A stretch of DNA of 64,000 nucleotides. It comes from Parapedobacter sp035556095 (lineage in GTDB: Bacteria; Bacteroidota; Bacteroidia; Sphingobacteriales; Sphingobacteriaceae). This document shows, one piece after another, positions 33,367 through 41,530 of this stretch; position 1 is the stretch's first letter, and each line of letters begins with the position of its first letter. Location of the stretch: positions 183,013 through 247,012 of the forward strand of contig NZ_DATMFT010000029.1 in NCBI RefSeq assembly GCF_035556095.1, written 5' to 3'. The notes beneath the pieces are model-generated. The model saw only the letters and a program-made list of their open reading frames with translations. It searched no databases and was not told the DNA's origin. The translations under genes were made by a program, and so were the position numbers.

Positions 33367-35028
33367 ATGGATAATAAACAGTCCTTTTTACAGATACATC
33401 CCAGTGACAACGTGTTGGTTGCCTTGCGCGACCTACCCGCCGGCACGGAGATTGACTTCCATGGCGAGCGTTTTGCCTTAGTCAGCGGCGTGAAGGCCAA
33501 GCATAAGTTTACGATTGAACCCTTGGCCGAGGGGGGCGATGTACGCATGTACGGTGTGCTAGTAGGTAAAACCAACGCCGCATTGGCTAGGGGCGAAACG
33601 CTGACCACACAGAATATCCATCATGCTGCGGAACCCTTCGAATTGGGTGAGCGCCGACTGGAATGGCGGCAACCCGATGTGTCTGCTTTCGAAGGAGCGG
33701 GATTCATGGGATACCACCGGACCAACGGCACCGTAGGTACTGCCAATTATTGGTTGGTCATTCCCTTGGTGTTTTGCGAGAATCGGAATGTGCTCGTTAT
33801 GAAGCGCGCATTGGAAGAGCGGTTGGGGTACGGCAAGCGCTCGCGCAATTATGAGCCCGAAGTCGAACAGCTTATCCGGTTGTACCAATCCGGAGCAACC
33901 ATAGAAGACATCTTGAATGCGGATATTGCGGCATCGCAGGAGGGTGAAGGTGGTAAGCGGTTATTTGAGCACGTAGACGGCGTCAAATTCCTTAACCACG
34001 AGATGGGATGCGGCGGTACGCGCATCGATTCGGATGCGCTATGCGGCCTCCTTGCGGGATACATCACGCATCCGAATGTGGCGGGCGCGACCGTGTTGAG
34101 TTTGGGATGCCAGCATGCGCAGGCGTCGATACTCCGCGATGAAATCGCCAAGCGAGACCCTAAGTTCGACAAACCGCTTTATGTTTTTGAACAGCAATTG
34201 GTAGGGACGGAGACCGAACTGCTCCAACAGGCACTGAAACACACGTTTGCCGGTCTGATGCAGGCCAATCAGCAACGCAGGCAACCAGCACCGCTTAGCA
34301 AACTATGCATTGGGCTTGAATGTGGTGGATCCGACGGTTTTTCAGGCATATCCGCCAACCCGGCATTGGGCTACGTGTCTGATATGTTGGTGGCTTTGGG
34401 AGGCTCAGTTATCTTATCCGAGTTTCCGGAACTGTGTGGTGTAGAGCAGGAGTTGAGTGATCGGTGCGTGGATGAGGAAACGGCATTGCGGTTCATGGCG
34501 TTGATGAAGACCTATAACGATCGGGCGGAAGCGGATGGCTCCGGGTTTTACGCCAATCCATCTCCGGGCAATATCCGTGATGGATTGATTACCGATGCCA
34601 TCAAATCGGCGGGGGCAGCAAAGAAGGGTGGAACTTCACCCGTAGCGGCCGTAGTCGATTACCCCGGCGTGGCTAATCAGCCCGGTCTGAACCTGTTGTG
34701 CACGCCTGGTAATGACGTGGAAAGCACAACCGCCGAGGTCGCAGCAGGAGCCAATGTCGTGCTATTTACCACGGGGTTGGGCACTCCAACCGGCAATCCG
34801 ATTGCGCCCGTGATTAAACTGTCGACAAATACGAAACTTTACGAGCGGATGCCTGACATTATCGATATTAACTGCGGAACCATTATCGAAGGAACTGAAA
34901 CCATTGAACAGGTAGCACATACGATTCTCCGTTACGTCATCGATGTAGCGAACGGCACGGTACAGCCCAAAGCTGTTCAATTAGGGCAGGATGATTTTAT
35001 CCCGTGGCGAAGAGGGGTGTCTTTGTGA
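33367..35028 (+). CDS. UxaA-family (altronate hydrolase-like) sugar acid dehydratase, probable L-fuconate dehydratase
   Basis: The product has about 553 residues. The N-terminal SAF domain (residues 1-95) includes NVLVALRDLPAGTEI and GDVRMYGVLVGKTNAALARGE. The C-terminal domain is of the D-galactarate dehydratase/altronate hydrolase family, with MGYHRTNGTVGTANYWLV, HEMGCGG, GLECGGSDGFSGISANPALG and TGLGTPTGNPIAPVIKLS. The cysteines in these motifs fit the metal or Fe-S site of the family. In this operon it occupies the place of fuconate dehydratase, which in Xanthomonas belongs to the unrelated enolase superfamily. ATG 33367 avoids overlap; 33355 is an alternative overlapping the mutarotase stop by 8 bases. 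Confidence 0.9.
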   Translation: MDNKQSFLQIHPSDNVLVALRDLPAGTEIDFHGERFALVSGVKAKHKFTIEPLAEGGDVRMYGVLVGKTNAALARGETLTTQNIHHAAEPFELGERRLEWRQPDVSAFEGAGFMGYHRTNGTVGTANYWLVIPLVFCENRNVLVMKRALEERLGYGKRSRNYEPEVEQLIRLYQSGATIEDILNADIAASQEGEGGKRLFEHVDGVKFLNHEMGCGGTRIDSDALCGLLAGYITHPNVAGATVLSLGCQHAQASILRDEIAKRDPKFDKPLYVFEQQLVGTETELLQQALKHTFAGLMQANQQRRQPAPLSKLCIGLECGGSDGFSGISANPALGYVSDMLVALGGSVILSEFPELCGVEQELSDRCVDEETALRFMALMKTYNDRAEADGSGFYANPSPGNIRDGLITDAIKSAGAAKKGGTSPVAAVVDYPGVANQPGLNLLCTPGNDVESTTAEVAAGANVVLFTTGLGTPTGNPIAPVIKLSTNTKLYERMPDIIDINCGTIIEGTETIEQVAHTILRYVIDVANGTVQPKAVQLGQDDFIPWRRGVSL

Positions 35029-35102
35029 TGTGAGACATTAGACGTGAGACATTAGGTATTAGACAACAGACTGGGTACTAAGTACTGAATACTAATTACT
35101 AA
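35026..35102. repeat. Heptamer repeat array B (11 units)
   Basis: Starting with the stop codon itself (TGATGTG), units of 7 bp continue without a break: AGACATT, AGACGTG, AGACATT, AGGTATT, AGACAAC, AGACTGG, GTACTAA, GTACTGA, ATACTAA, TTACTAA. The ATG of the next gene is at 35109. The array fills the whole space between the dehydratase and SDR genes. Confidence 0.85.
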
Positions 35103-35108
35103 AAAACA

Positions 35109-35876
35109 ATGACTAAAAGACTAGCTGGTAAGACAGCGATTATTACAGGAGGTGGTAGCGGCATCGGCCGTGCGATTAGCTGGCGGTTTGCGCAAGAGGG
35201 CGCTTCTGTCCATATCCTCGAATTGAACACCGGAGCCGCGGAAGAACTGGTTGCGGCAATCCACGATGCTGGAGGGCAAGCAGCGGTACATCCGTGCGAC
35301 GTAAGCGTGCAACGGGACGTTCGGGACGTGATAACCGCCATTGGTGCAGTTGATATCCTGGTAAATAACGCAGGTATTGCCCACGTGGGAAATTTGGAGA
35401 ACACCTCGGAAGACGATTTCGATCGGATTATCCGGGTTAATGTGAAGGGAGCTTACAATGTGCTGCACGCTGTGGTACCCCTTATGAAAGAACAGGGTGG
35501 AGGCACCATCCTCAACATGGCCTCGATAGCCGCTCTCGTTGGTATTACCGATCGTTTCGTGTATTCAGCCAGTAAAGGGGCCGTTCTTGCCATGACCTTA
35601 TCGATAGCCCGGGATTACCTGCATGAAGGCATCCGATGCAACAGCATTTCGCCGGCACGTGTGCACACCCCGTTTGTGGATGGCTTTATCGCTAAGAATT
35701 ACCCAGGCAAAGAGACTGAAATGTTTGAAACGTTGTCCAAAAGCCAGCCGATCGGCCGAATGGCCCAGCCGGAAGAAATCGCCTCCCTGGCATTGTACCT
35801 GTGCTCCGATGAAGCGGCCTTTATCACAGGTCATGATTACCCGATCGATGGCGGATTCGTCACGTTGAATAATTGA
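35109..35876 (+). CDS. SDR, probable 2-keto-3-deoxy-L-fuconate dehydrogenase
   Basis: This is an SDR of 255 residues with TAIITGGGSGIGRAISW, NNAGIAHVGN, MASIAALVGITDRFVYSASKGA (Ser, Tyr and Lys of the active site) and the end HDYPIDGGFVTLNN. Members of this branch oxidise 2-keto-3-deoxy-L-fuconate to the 2,4-diketo acid. Its position between the dehydratase and the fumarylacetoacetate hydrolase-like gene fits the middle step of the oxidative fucose path. It is flanked on both sides by heptamer arrays, and its own stop codon forms the first unit of array C. Confidence 0.88.
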   Translation: MTKRLAGKTAIITGGGSGIGRAISWRFAQEGASVHILELNTGAAEELVAAIHDAGGQAAVHPCDVSVQRDVRDVITAIGAVDILVNNAGIAHVGNLENTSEDDFDRIIRVNVKGAYNVLHAVVPLMKEQGGGTILNMASIAALVGITDRFVYSASKGAVLAMTLSIARDYLHEGIRCNSISPARVHTPFVDGFIAKNYPGKETEMFETLSKSQPIGRMAQPEEIASLALYLCSDEAAFITGHDYPIDGGFVTLNN

Positions 35877-35950
35877 CGCAAGGAGCAAGGCGTAAAGAGC
35901 AAGGAGCAAGGCGTAAAGAGCAAGGAGCAAAGAGTAAAGAGCAAAGAAGC
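35874..35950. repeat. Heptamer repeat array C (11 units)
   Basis: From the SDR stop (TGACGCA) the units are AGGAGCA, AGGCGTA, AAGAGCA, AGGAGCA, AGGCGTA, AAGAGCA, AGGAGCA, AAGAGTA, AAGAGCA and AAGAAGC, ending 6 bases before ATG 35957. It contains a near-perfect 21-bp higher-order repeat. It is open in the frame of the next gene, which creates a false Lys/Glu/Arg-rich N-terminal extension. Confidence 0.88.
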
Positions 35951-35956
35951 AAAAAA

Positions 35957-36811
35957 ATGAAATTAATCCGATACGGCGACCCCGGCCGTGAAAAGATAGG
36001 GGTACAACAAGACGGCATAAATTATGATGTTACTGCGTTTGGCGGAGACTATGATGAAGCGTTTTTTGAAAACAACGGCTTGGCTCGGTTGGAAGAGTTT
36101 GTCAAGGCCAATGAAGGTAAACTGATTGCCATACCCGAAGGAACCCGGATTGGGAGTCCGATAGCTCGCCCGTCGAAAATCCTGTGTATTGGGCTCAATT
36201 ACCGCGACCACGCTAAGGAGACCGGGGCTACAATTCCCAGTGAACCCATTATATTCATGAAATCTACGACGTCTTTGTCCGGGCCGTTTGATGATATTAT
36301 CATCCCGAAAAACTCCATCAAGACGGATTGGGAAGTAGAGTTCGGTATTGTTATCGGCAAGCGGGCTTCCTATGTTTCTGAAGCCGATGCGTTTGACCAC
36401 GTGGCAGGATACGTGTTGCACAACGACGTTTCCGAACGTGAATTCCAATTGGAGCGGGGTGGCACGTGGGACAAAGGGAAAGGTTGCGATACCTTTGCAC
36501 CGATTGGCCCGTTCCTGGCAACGAAAGACGAAATTCGGGACATCAACGATGTGCGGTTGTGGCTTACCGTGAACGGGACGACCTATCAGGATGGCAGTAC
36601 GCGCGATCTCATCTTCAGCGTACCCTTTGTCATCAGTTACGTCAGCCAGTTTATGACGTTGCTGCCCGGTGACGTGATATCTACGGGAACGCCGGCAGGG
36701 GTAGGGCTGGGTTTCAATCCGCCCATCTATCTTAAGCCCGGCGACGTGGTTGAGTTGGGTGCCGACGGCCTGGGCTCGTCGCGCCAGGTTGTAAAAGCAT
36801 ACCCCGGCTAG
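35957..36811 (+). CDS. Fumarylacetoacetate hydrolase-family 2,4-diketo-3-deoxy-L-fuconate hydrolase
   Basis: The protein has 284 residues and begins MKLIRYGDPGREKIGV. The FAH fold is visible in ILCIGLNYRDHAKETGA, PIIFMKSTTSLSGPFDDI, DWEVEFGIVIGKRA with acidic metal ligands, GGTWDKGKGCDTFAPIGP and STGTPAGVGLGFNPP. Enzymes of this type cleave 2,4-diketo-3-deoxy-L-fuconate (or -rhamnonate) to pyruvate and L-lactate, the last step of the pathway. An upstream in-frame start at 35873 would encode a repetitive Lys/Glu tail derived from the heptamer array and is rejected. The amidohydrolase gene follows after 14 bases. Confidence 0.92.
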   Translation: MKLIRYGDPGREKIGVQQDGINYDVTAFGGDYDEAFFENNGLARLEEFVKANEGKLIAIPEGTRIGSPIARPSKILCIGLNYRDHAKETGATIPSEPIIFMKSTTSLSGPFDDIIIPKNSIKTDWEVEFGIVIGKRASYVSEADAFDHVAGYVLHNDVSEREFQLERGGTWDKGKGCDTFAPIGPFLATKDEIRDINDVRLWLTVNGTTYQDGSTRDLIFSVPFVISYVSQFMTLLPGDVISTGTPAGVGLGFNPPIYLKPGDVVELGADGLGSSRQVVKAYPG

Positions 36812-36825
36812 CAAGCATCGCGCGC

Positions 36826-37656
36826 ATGGATCGCATCGATAGTCACCAGCATTTCTGGCATTACCATCCCGTAAAAGAAGCATGGATTACGGACGATATG
36901 GCTGCTATCCAGCGCGATTTCCTGCCCAGCGACCTGAAACCGCTGATCGATGCCAACCGCGTGTCGGGATGCGTGGCTGTGCAGGCCGACCAGTCTGAGG
37001 CGGAAACGTCGTTTTTGTTGGCGCTTGCCGACCAATACCCGTTTATCAAGGGTGTTGTGGGGTGGGTAGATTTGCAAGCAGCGGATGTGGTGGATCGATT
37101 GGCCCATTTCTGCCGGTATCCTAAACTAAAGGGTGTTCGCCACATCGTACAAGGTGAGGCAGACCCGCGTTTTTTGTTGCGACCGGCATTTATGGCGGGT
37201 ATTGAGGCATTGGGGCCGTACGGGCTTACCTATGATATCCTCGTGAAGCCGCATCAGCTCGATGCTGTAACCGAATTCGTCGCTAGTTTCCCTGCCCAGC
37301 CTTTTGTTATCGACCACTTGGCAAAACCCGACATCAAAGCCGGGCTGCAAGAACCATGGGCTACCCAGATAGCAGCGATCGCCAAAAACAATCAGGTTTA
37401 TTGCAAACTATCGGGGATGGTCACCGAAGCCGATTGGACGGCTTGGAAGCCTGCGGATTTCGTATTTTACATCCAGCATATCCTCGAAGTGTTCGGTCCG
37501 CAGCGCATCATGTTCGGCTCCGATTGGCCGGTTTGCAACGTGGCCGCCCAGTACCATCGGGTGGTGGCACTGGTTGAGCAGGCGCTTGGCCACCTATCGC
37601 CCGACGACCAAGAACTGATTTGGCATCAAAATGCCGTTGATTTTTACCGTTTATAG
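36826..37656 (+). CDS. Amidohydrolase-family lactonase, probable L-fuconolactonase
   Basis: The 276-residue protein starts MDRIDSHQHFWHYHP, the metal-binding HxH of the amidohydrolase_2 superfamily. It continues with GVVGWVDLQA, LKGVRHIVQGEADP, FVIDHLAKPDI (conserved His and Lys) and FGSDWPVCN (the catalytic Asp). These are landmarks of L-fuconolactonase and L-rhamnono-lactonase, which open the lactone formed by sugar dehydrogenase. The gap to the next ATG is 4 bases, so it is part of the same operon. Confidence 0.92.
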   Translation: MDRIDSHQHFWHYHPVKEAWITDDMAAIQRDFLPSDLKPLIDANRVSGCVAVQADQSEAETSFLLALADQYPFIKGVVGWVDLQAADVVDRLAHFCRYPKLKGVRHIVQGEADPRFLLRPAFMAGIEALGPYGLTYDILVKPHQLDAVTEFVASFPAQPFVIDHLAKPDIKAGLQEPWATQIAAIAKNNQVYCKLSGMVTEADWTAWKPADFVFYIQHILEVFGPQRIMFGSDWPVCNVAAQYHRVVALVEQALGHLSPDDQELIWHQNAVDFYRL

Positions 37657-37660
37657 AAAC

Positions 37661-38443
37661 ATGGACTTAAAACTGAAAGACAAGGTTATTGTCGTTACCG
37701 GCGGCGCCAAAGGAATTGGTAAAGGAATTGTGTTGGCGTTGGCCGCGGAAGGGGCTATCCCCGTTATTGTAGGGCGCAAACAAGCCGATAACGAGGAGGT
37801 GCAGCAAGCGGTAGTGGCAGCGGGTGGACAGGCGTTTTGCGTGGAAGCCGAACTGACCCGGCCCGAAGATTGCGAGCGTGCAATAGCCGATACCCTGACC
37901 CATTTTGGCCGTATCGATGGTTTGGTAAACAACGCGGGTGTAAATGACGGTGTCGGATTGGAGCACGGGAGCTATCAGCAGTTTGTGGATAGCCTCCATA
38001 AATCGCTGATCCATTATTACCTCTTGGCACACCATGCACTGCCGGCACTGAAAGAAAGTAAAGGTAGCATCGTCAATATCAGTTCGAAGACCGCTGAAAC
38101 CGGCCAAGGGAATACTTCGGCATATGCGGCTGCTAATGGCGGGCGCAATGCGCTTACGCGAGAGTGGGCAGTTGAGCTGTTGAAATATGGTATCCGGGTG
38201 AACGCTGTTATCGTGGCCGAATGTTACACACCGTTGTATGACCGATGGATAAAGACGTTGCCCAATCCGGAAGAAACGTTAGCGAAAATTACGGATCGTA
38301 TCCCATTGGGGCAGCGGATGACAACCACCGAGGAAATCGCCGACACTGTCGCATTCCTGTTGTCCGAACGATCGAGCCACACCACGGGCCAACTGATTTA
38401 CGTGGATGGGGGGTATGTGCACCTTGACCGTGCAATTGATTAA
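37661..38443 (+). CDS. SDR, probable L-fucose dehydrogenase
   Basis: The 260-residue SDR begins MDLKLKDKVIVVTGGAKGIG. It has NNAGVNDGVGLE, an active site with NISSKTAETGQGNTSAYAAANGG (Ser, Tyr; the usual following Lys is replaced by Asn in YAAANGG) and the end TTGQLIYVDGGYVHLDRA. Bacteroidota and Burkholderia L-fucose dehydrogenases of this type oxidise L-fucose to the lactone with NAD(P). I start at 37661, because the frame open from 37631 overlaps the preceding gene. It is the last gene of the operon and is convergent with accA, 4 bases away. The Tyr-x-x-x-Asn pattern should be checked, as it differs from the usual YxxxK. Confidence 0.85.
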   Translation: MDLKLKDKVIVVTGGAKGIGKGIVLALAAEGAIPVIVGRKQADNEEVQQAVVAAGGQAFCVEAELTRPEDCERAIADTLTHFGRIDGLVNNAGVNDGVGLEHGSYQQFVDSLHKSLIHYYLLAHHALPALKESKGSIVNISSKTAETGQGNTSAYAAANGGRNALTREWAVELLKYGIRVNAVIVAECYTPLYDRWIKTLPNPEETLAKITDRIPLGQRMTTTEEIADTVAFLLSERSSHTTGQLIYVDGGYVHLDRAID

Positions 38444-38447
38444 GGGG

Positions 38448-39401
38448 TTATTCAACCACGACACCCATTTTGCTAAACTTGTCAATGCGGTCGCCAACCA
38501 ATTGGTCGACCGCTTTCTTTTGAAGGACGGATAAATCGCGCAAGACCTGTTGTTTTACCGATTCGGCTATTTCTTGTGGGTTGTGATGGGCTCCACCGAG
38601 GGGTTCTTTGATGATGCCATCGATAAGACCGTTTTTTGACATGTCGGCAGCTGTCAGTTTCAATGCTTCCGCTGCCCGCTCTTTATAGTCCCAGCTACGC
38701 CAAAGGATGGAAGAGCACGACTCGGGCGAAATGACCGAATACCACGTATGTTCGAGCATGTACACCTTGTCGCCAACGCCGATGCCTAATGCACCGCCCG
38801 ATGCCCCCTCGCCGATGATGATACAGATGATGGGCACTCTCAAAACGGCCATTTCCATGAGGTTCCGTGCAATAGCCTCTCCCTGCCCGCGCTCTTCGGC
38901 CTCTATTCCCGGGTAGGCGCCCATCGTGTCGATGAGGGTAACTACCGGCTTACCGAATTTTTCGGCAAGCTTCATCAGCCGCAGTGCTTTTCGGTAGCCT
39001 TCGGGGTTAGCCATCCCGAAGTTGCGGAACTGGCGCTCTTTAGTGTTTTTGCCTTTCTGGTGGCCGATGACCATCACGGACTGGCCGCCAATGGTGGCAA
39101 ATCCGCCTACCAGGGCTTTATCATCGCGCACATTCCGGTCGCCATGGAGCTCAATGAAATCATCGCAGATCAGGTTGACATAGTCGAGGGTTTGGGGCCG
39201 ATCCGGGTGGCGTGACATCTGTACCTTTTGCCAGCCCGTCATGTTATTGTATACCTCGTGCTTGGTCTTCTCCAGTTTGTCTTGCAATTCCGCCAAGGTA
39301 GCACTCATATCTACCTTCGTCTTATCAGCTACTTGGTTTACCTTCTCGATCTGCATCAGCAAATCGGCAATAGGTTTTTCAAAATCAAATGTTGTTTCCA
39401 T
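38448..39401 (-). CDS. accA: Acetyl-CoA carboxylase carboxyltransferase subunit alpha
   Basis: This is a 317-residue subunit of acetyl-CoA carboxylase, which makes malonyl-CoA for fatty acid synthesis. Features are FEKPIADLLMQIEKV at the start, SRHPDRPQTLDYVNLI, GHQKGKNTKERQFRNFGMANPEGYRKALRL read as adjoining segments, TLIDTMGAYPGIEAEERGQGEAIARNL in part, and GEGASGGALGIGVGD. The length is normal. It is alone on the minus strand, convergent with the fucose operon. The upstream region has TAACTTAG, one mismatch from the -7 consensus. Confidence 0.97.
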   Translation of the reverse strand: METTFDFEKPIADLLMQIEKVNQVADKTKVDMSATLAELQDKLEKTKHEVYNNMTGWQKVQMSRHPDRPQTLDYVNLICDDFIELHGDRNVRDDKALVGGFATIGGQSVMVIGHQKGKNTKERQFRNFGMANPEGYRKALRLMKLAEKFGKPVVTLIDTMGAYPGIEAEERGQGEAIARNLMEMAVLRVPIICIIIGEGASGGALGIGVGDKVYMLEHTWYSVISPESCSSILWRSWDYKERAAEALKLTAADMSKNGLIDGIIKEPLGGAHHNPQEIAESVKQQVLRDLSVLQKKAVDQLVGDRIDKFSKMGVVVE

Positions 39402-39534
39402 ACTTGCGGTATCGCGAAATCGGCTGCTAAGTTAGGGAATTGTCACGACTATTTAAAAATGTGGTGTCCCCTTATCTGTTATGGGAACCATTACCGATTA
39501 GGAGTTCCGTTGCTATTAACTGTCTTTTTTCCCA

Positions 39535-39900
39535 TTAATTACTAAAACCTTTAGGAGCAGCAACAATATCATGTAAATAAAGGTATACCTCTTTTTTTCC
39601 GGTTGCATCCTCTGCCTCGAAAAACTTACCCGTAAACACAATATTTGAGGTCCCGACAGGTAAATTGATGGAATCAAGCAGTTCGGGATTACAGATTGTG
39701 GCTTTTTTTTGTTCGAATCGTCCACCGACTACAGCCGGAATGTAGTTTTCAAAGCTGACGATATGCCCCTCAAGTGTGCCACTTTTGGATTCTACTGCAT
39801 AGGGTATGATCCCTGTATGTCCACAAAGGGACTCTACCCTAGGTGTTCCGCATGAGGCTATTAAAAATCCAAAGTTAATCGCAAGAACTAGGTTCTTCAT
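39535..39900 (-). CDS. Small putative lipoprotein
   Basis: This is a 121-residue protein with a lipoprotein signal (MKNLVLAINFGFLIASC; the lipobox is IASC at residues 14-17). The mature part contains GHTGIIPYAVESKSGTLEGHIVSF, here cited as two adjoining stretches, and ILFTGKFFEAEDATGKKEVYLYLHD-like residues. It has the look of a small beta-sandwich. I recognise no named family. It is monocistronic, between accA and a 1-kb gene-free stretch with lower GC than the surroundings. Confidence 0.65.
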   Translation of the reverse strand: MKNLVLAINFGFLIASCGTPRVESLCGHTGIIPYAVESKSGTLEGHIVSFENYIPAVVGGRFEQKKATICNPELLDSINLPVGTSNIVFTGKFFEAEDATGKKEVYLYLHDIVAAPKGFSN

Positions 39901-40050
39901 GTCGTATTATTTACATAAATGATTTTAATCAGATTTTAAAATACAAACTATACGCCGAAAAACAAATTTAAAATCAAATTTTCTGTCAATAGATGGTGGT
40001 AGGTATAAACTAAGGTAAACTATTTATGGTTTTCAATCAAGGTTTGTTTC

Positions 40051-40073
40051 CCGCCCATTTGGAATCTGGGCGG
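40051..40073. promoter_or_regulatory. Hairpin in the gene-poor stretch
   Basis: CCGCCCA-TTTGGAATC-TGGGCGG is a perfect 7-bp stem with a 9-base loop. It lacks a T-tract on either side and could be a relic terminator. Confidence 0.4.
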
Positions 40074-40317
40074 CATTCTCACTTATACGGCTACAGGCCC
40101 AACAGTTTATGGGAGTGTACGTTTTCATAGTAGAATTATTTAAAAGATTATATAATTGTCAATTTACTCCTTTTTGTTTTCATCATAATAACCTGAACAA
40201 CGAGTGAGCTCCTGTCAAATAATACCGGCCTTAATTCACGAAAATAGTTTTAACTTATAGGGAAAATAATATGTGCAAAAAGATAATTATTTATCAAATA
40301 ATCGCTTTTCAAACTGA

Positions 40318-40575
40318 CTGTGGTCACTTTGGGAAGAGACTTCGGAGAGTTTAAGAAACGAATTCGGAGACTTTGGCAACTCGCCCCGTTCAATTTTTAG
40401 TTAAAAAGGGGCGGAATTCGGAAGGCGAAAAAGACCATTTTCCAAATAAGGGCATTAAGAGCCCGTCTAAGCGCTTAAAATTTTGGATGACCTAAACCCT
40501 TCAAAATGAATTTGAAACTAAAATTAACTTTTGGTTAATAGGTGTTGAATGGGGTCATTTAGGTCCTTTTTCCGC
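40318..40575. mobile_element. Possible relic of insertion-sequence ends
   Basis: The stretch has GTGGTCACTTTGGG followed by repeated TTCGGAG-type units (ACTTCGGAGAGTTT, ATTCGGAGACTTTG, ATTCGGAAGGCG), then AGACCATTTTCC, ATGACCTAAACCC and GGGGTCATTTAGG. IS21-type elements carry such multiple short transposase sites at their ends, and their non-coding ends in Bacteroidota often contain GACC/GGTCA motifs. No transposase gene remains, so this is a weak inference. Confidence 0.25.
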
Positions 40576-40970
40576 GAAAGGCCTCCCGGAGCTTTGAGGC
40601 TAACTAATAACAGGGCAGCGCATGCCGTCGTTTGGCGACTAAAACCATTTTAAATAATCATTATAGGGGATACAGGTTGGCAAGTCGCTATCCGGGGGAA
40701 ATACCCTTAAACCGCTCCAACCGCATATTGCCAACATGGTTGATTACTTGGCAGAATAAAAGCGGATCCCCTTGTCGCAATTCCATTCCCTACTCCGTTA
40801 TACCAGATATAACCAAGTTAAGTTTACCGATGTCTGTCGTTTTTAACCGCCATCGGCCAATAGTTAATCTTGATAATCGTGCTGGTTTCTGTTTACTCGA
40901 ATTAGGGGACGCTTTATACGCTCCTTCACGTCATCATAAATTGAATTGAAAAGGCCAAAAGACGTAGATC

Positions 40971-41483
40971 ATGGAAAAGCAAATTGTTTTTAAACCGCGC
41001 CAAATCTTCTGGCTAATGTGTATAGCAGCACTGCCTTTGTTGGGAGCCTGCCAGAAGGAAAAAGAAATGGATGGAGAAGGAACTATACCGCTTAGTGAAA
41101 TCCCCGACAACCCCGATTATCTCAACCTACCGTTAATCGGGACAGCATGGAAGCTGGTTGGCTTCGCTGATGAGAAAACCGAGACGATTAAATTAGTAGA
41201 ACCGTCAGAAGGAAATCGCTATGTCCTTGTTTTCGAAAATAACGGTCGATTTTCAGGTATCTCATCGACAAATGAGATAGAAGGAGAATTTGATGTTAAC
41301 ATTTCGGAAAATGTGTTAAAAATAGAAAGGCTAGGAGGTACAAAGGTTAACGAAACCTCCTGTGGTAAACAATACATGTCTTTCCTAAGCTTGACCGAGC
41401 GATACGAAACTACTGAAAGGGGGCTGCTTTTATTTAACAATAGCACTACCTACTTGTTATATCATCCAATAGCGCGAAGCTGA
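40971..41483 (+). CDS. META-domain (HslJ-like) lipoprotein
   Basis: The 170-residue protein has a lipoprotein signal (FWLMCIAALPLLGAC, lipobox LGAC near residue 27) and an acidic linker. A META-like domain follows: LIGTAWKLVGFADEKT, YVLVFENNGRFSG, then EGEFDVNISENVLKI and TSCGKQYMSFLSLTERYE. HslJ/META proteins are small envelope beta-barrels linked to stress in other bacteria, with unclear biochemical role. The gene stands between a gene-poor region and a truncated PorV-like relic. Confidence 0.7.
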   Translation: MEKQIVFKPRQIFWLMCIAALPLLGACQKEKEMDGEGTIPLSEIPDNPDYLNLPLIGTAWKLVGFADEKTETIKLVEPSEGNRYVLVFENNGRFSGISSTNEIEGEFDVNISENVLKIERLGGTKVNETSCGKQYMSFLSLTERYETTERGLLLFNNSTTYLLYHPIARS

Positions 41484-41530
41484 TAGTCCCCCTTTGAACT
41501 ACTGATTATCTTTCTTCTTAAATCATAAAA

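Larger units (their letters stand above)
39901..40970. other. Gene-poor 1-kb stretch of lower GC
   Basis: No convincing gene is present between the small lipoprotein and the META-type lipoprotein. The sequence is AT-rich to about 40,320. One 105-codon frame (40632-40949) starts on TTG, lacks any recognisable motif and is not accepted as a gene. A strong hairpin and possible transposon-end repeats are listed separately. Together with the flanking relics, this looks like a site of past insertion and deletion. Confidence 0.6.

Noticed and set aside
35033..35102. Possible CRISPR array in the heptamer-rich gaps
   Set aside because: Units are 7 bp, contiguous and degenerate, without spacers or cas genes.
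35873..35956. Lys/Glu-rich N-terminal extension of the FAH-type hydrolase
   Set aside because: It is translation of the heptamer array; family alignment begins at MKLIRYG.
40632..40949. A 105-codon plus-strand frame in the gene-poor stretch
   Set aside because: It starts on TTG, has no motif, signal or membrane segment, and lies in a region with other signs of decay. I could not support it as a gene.
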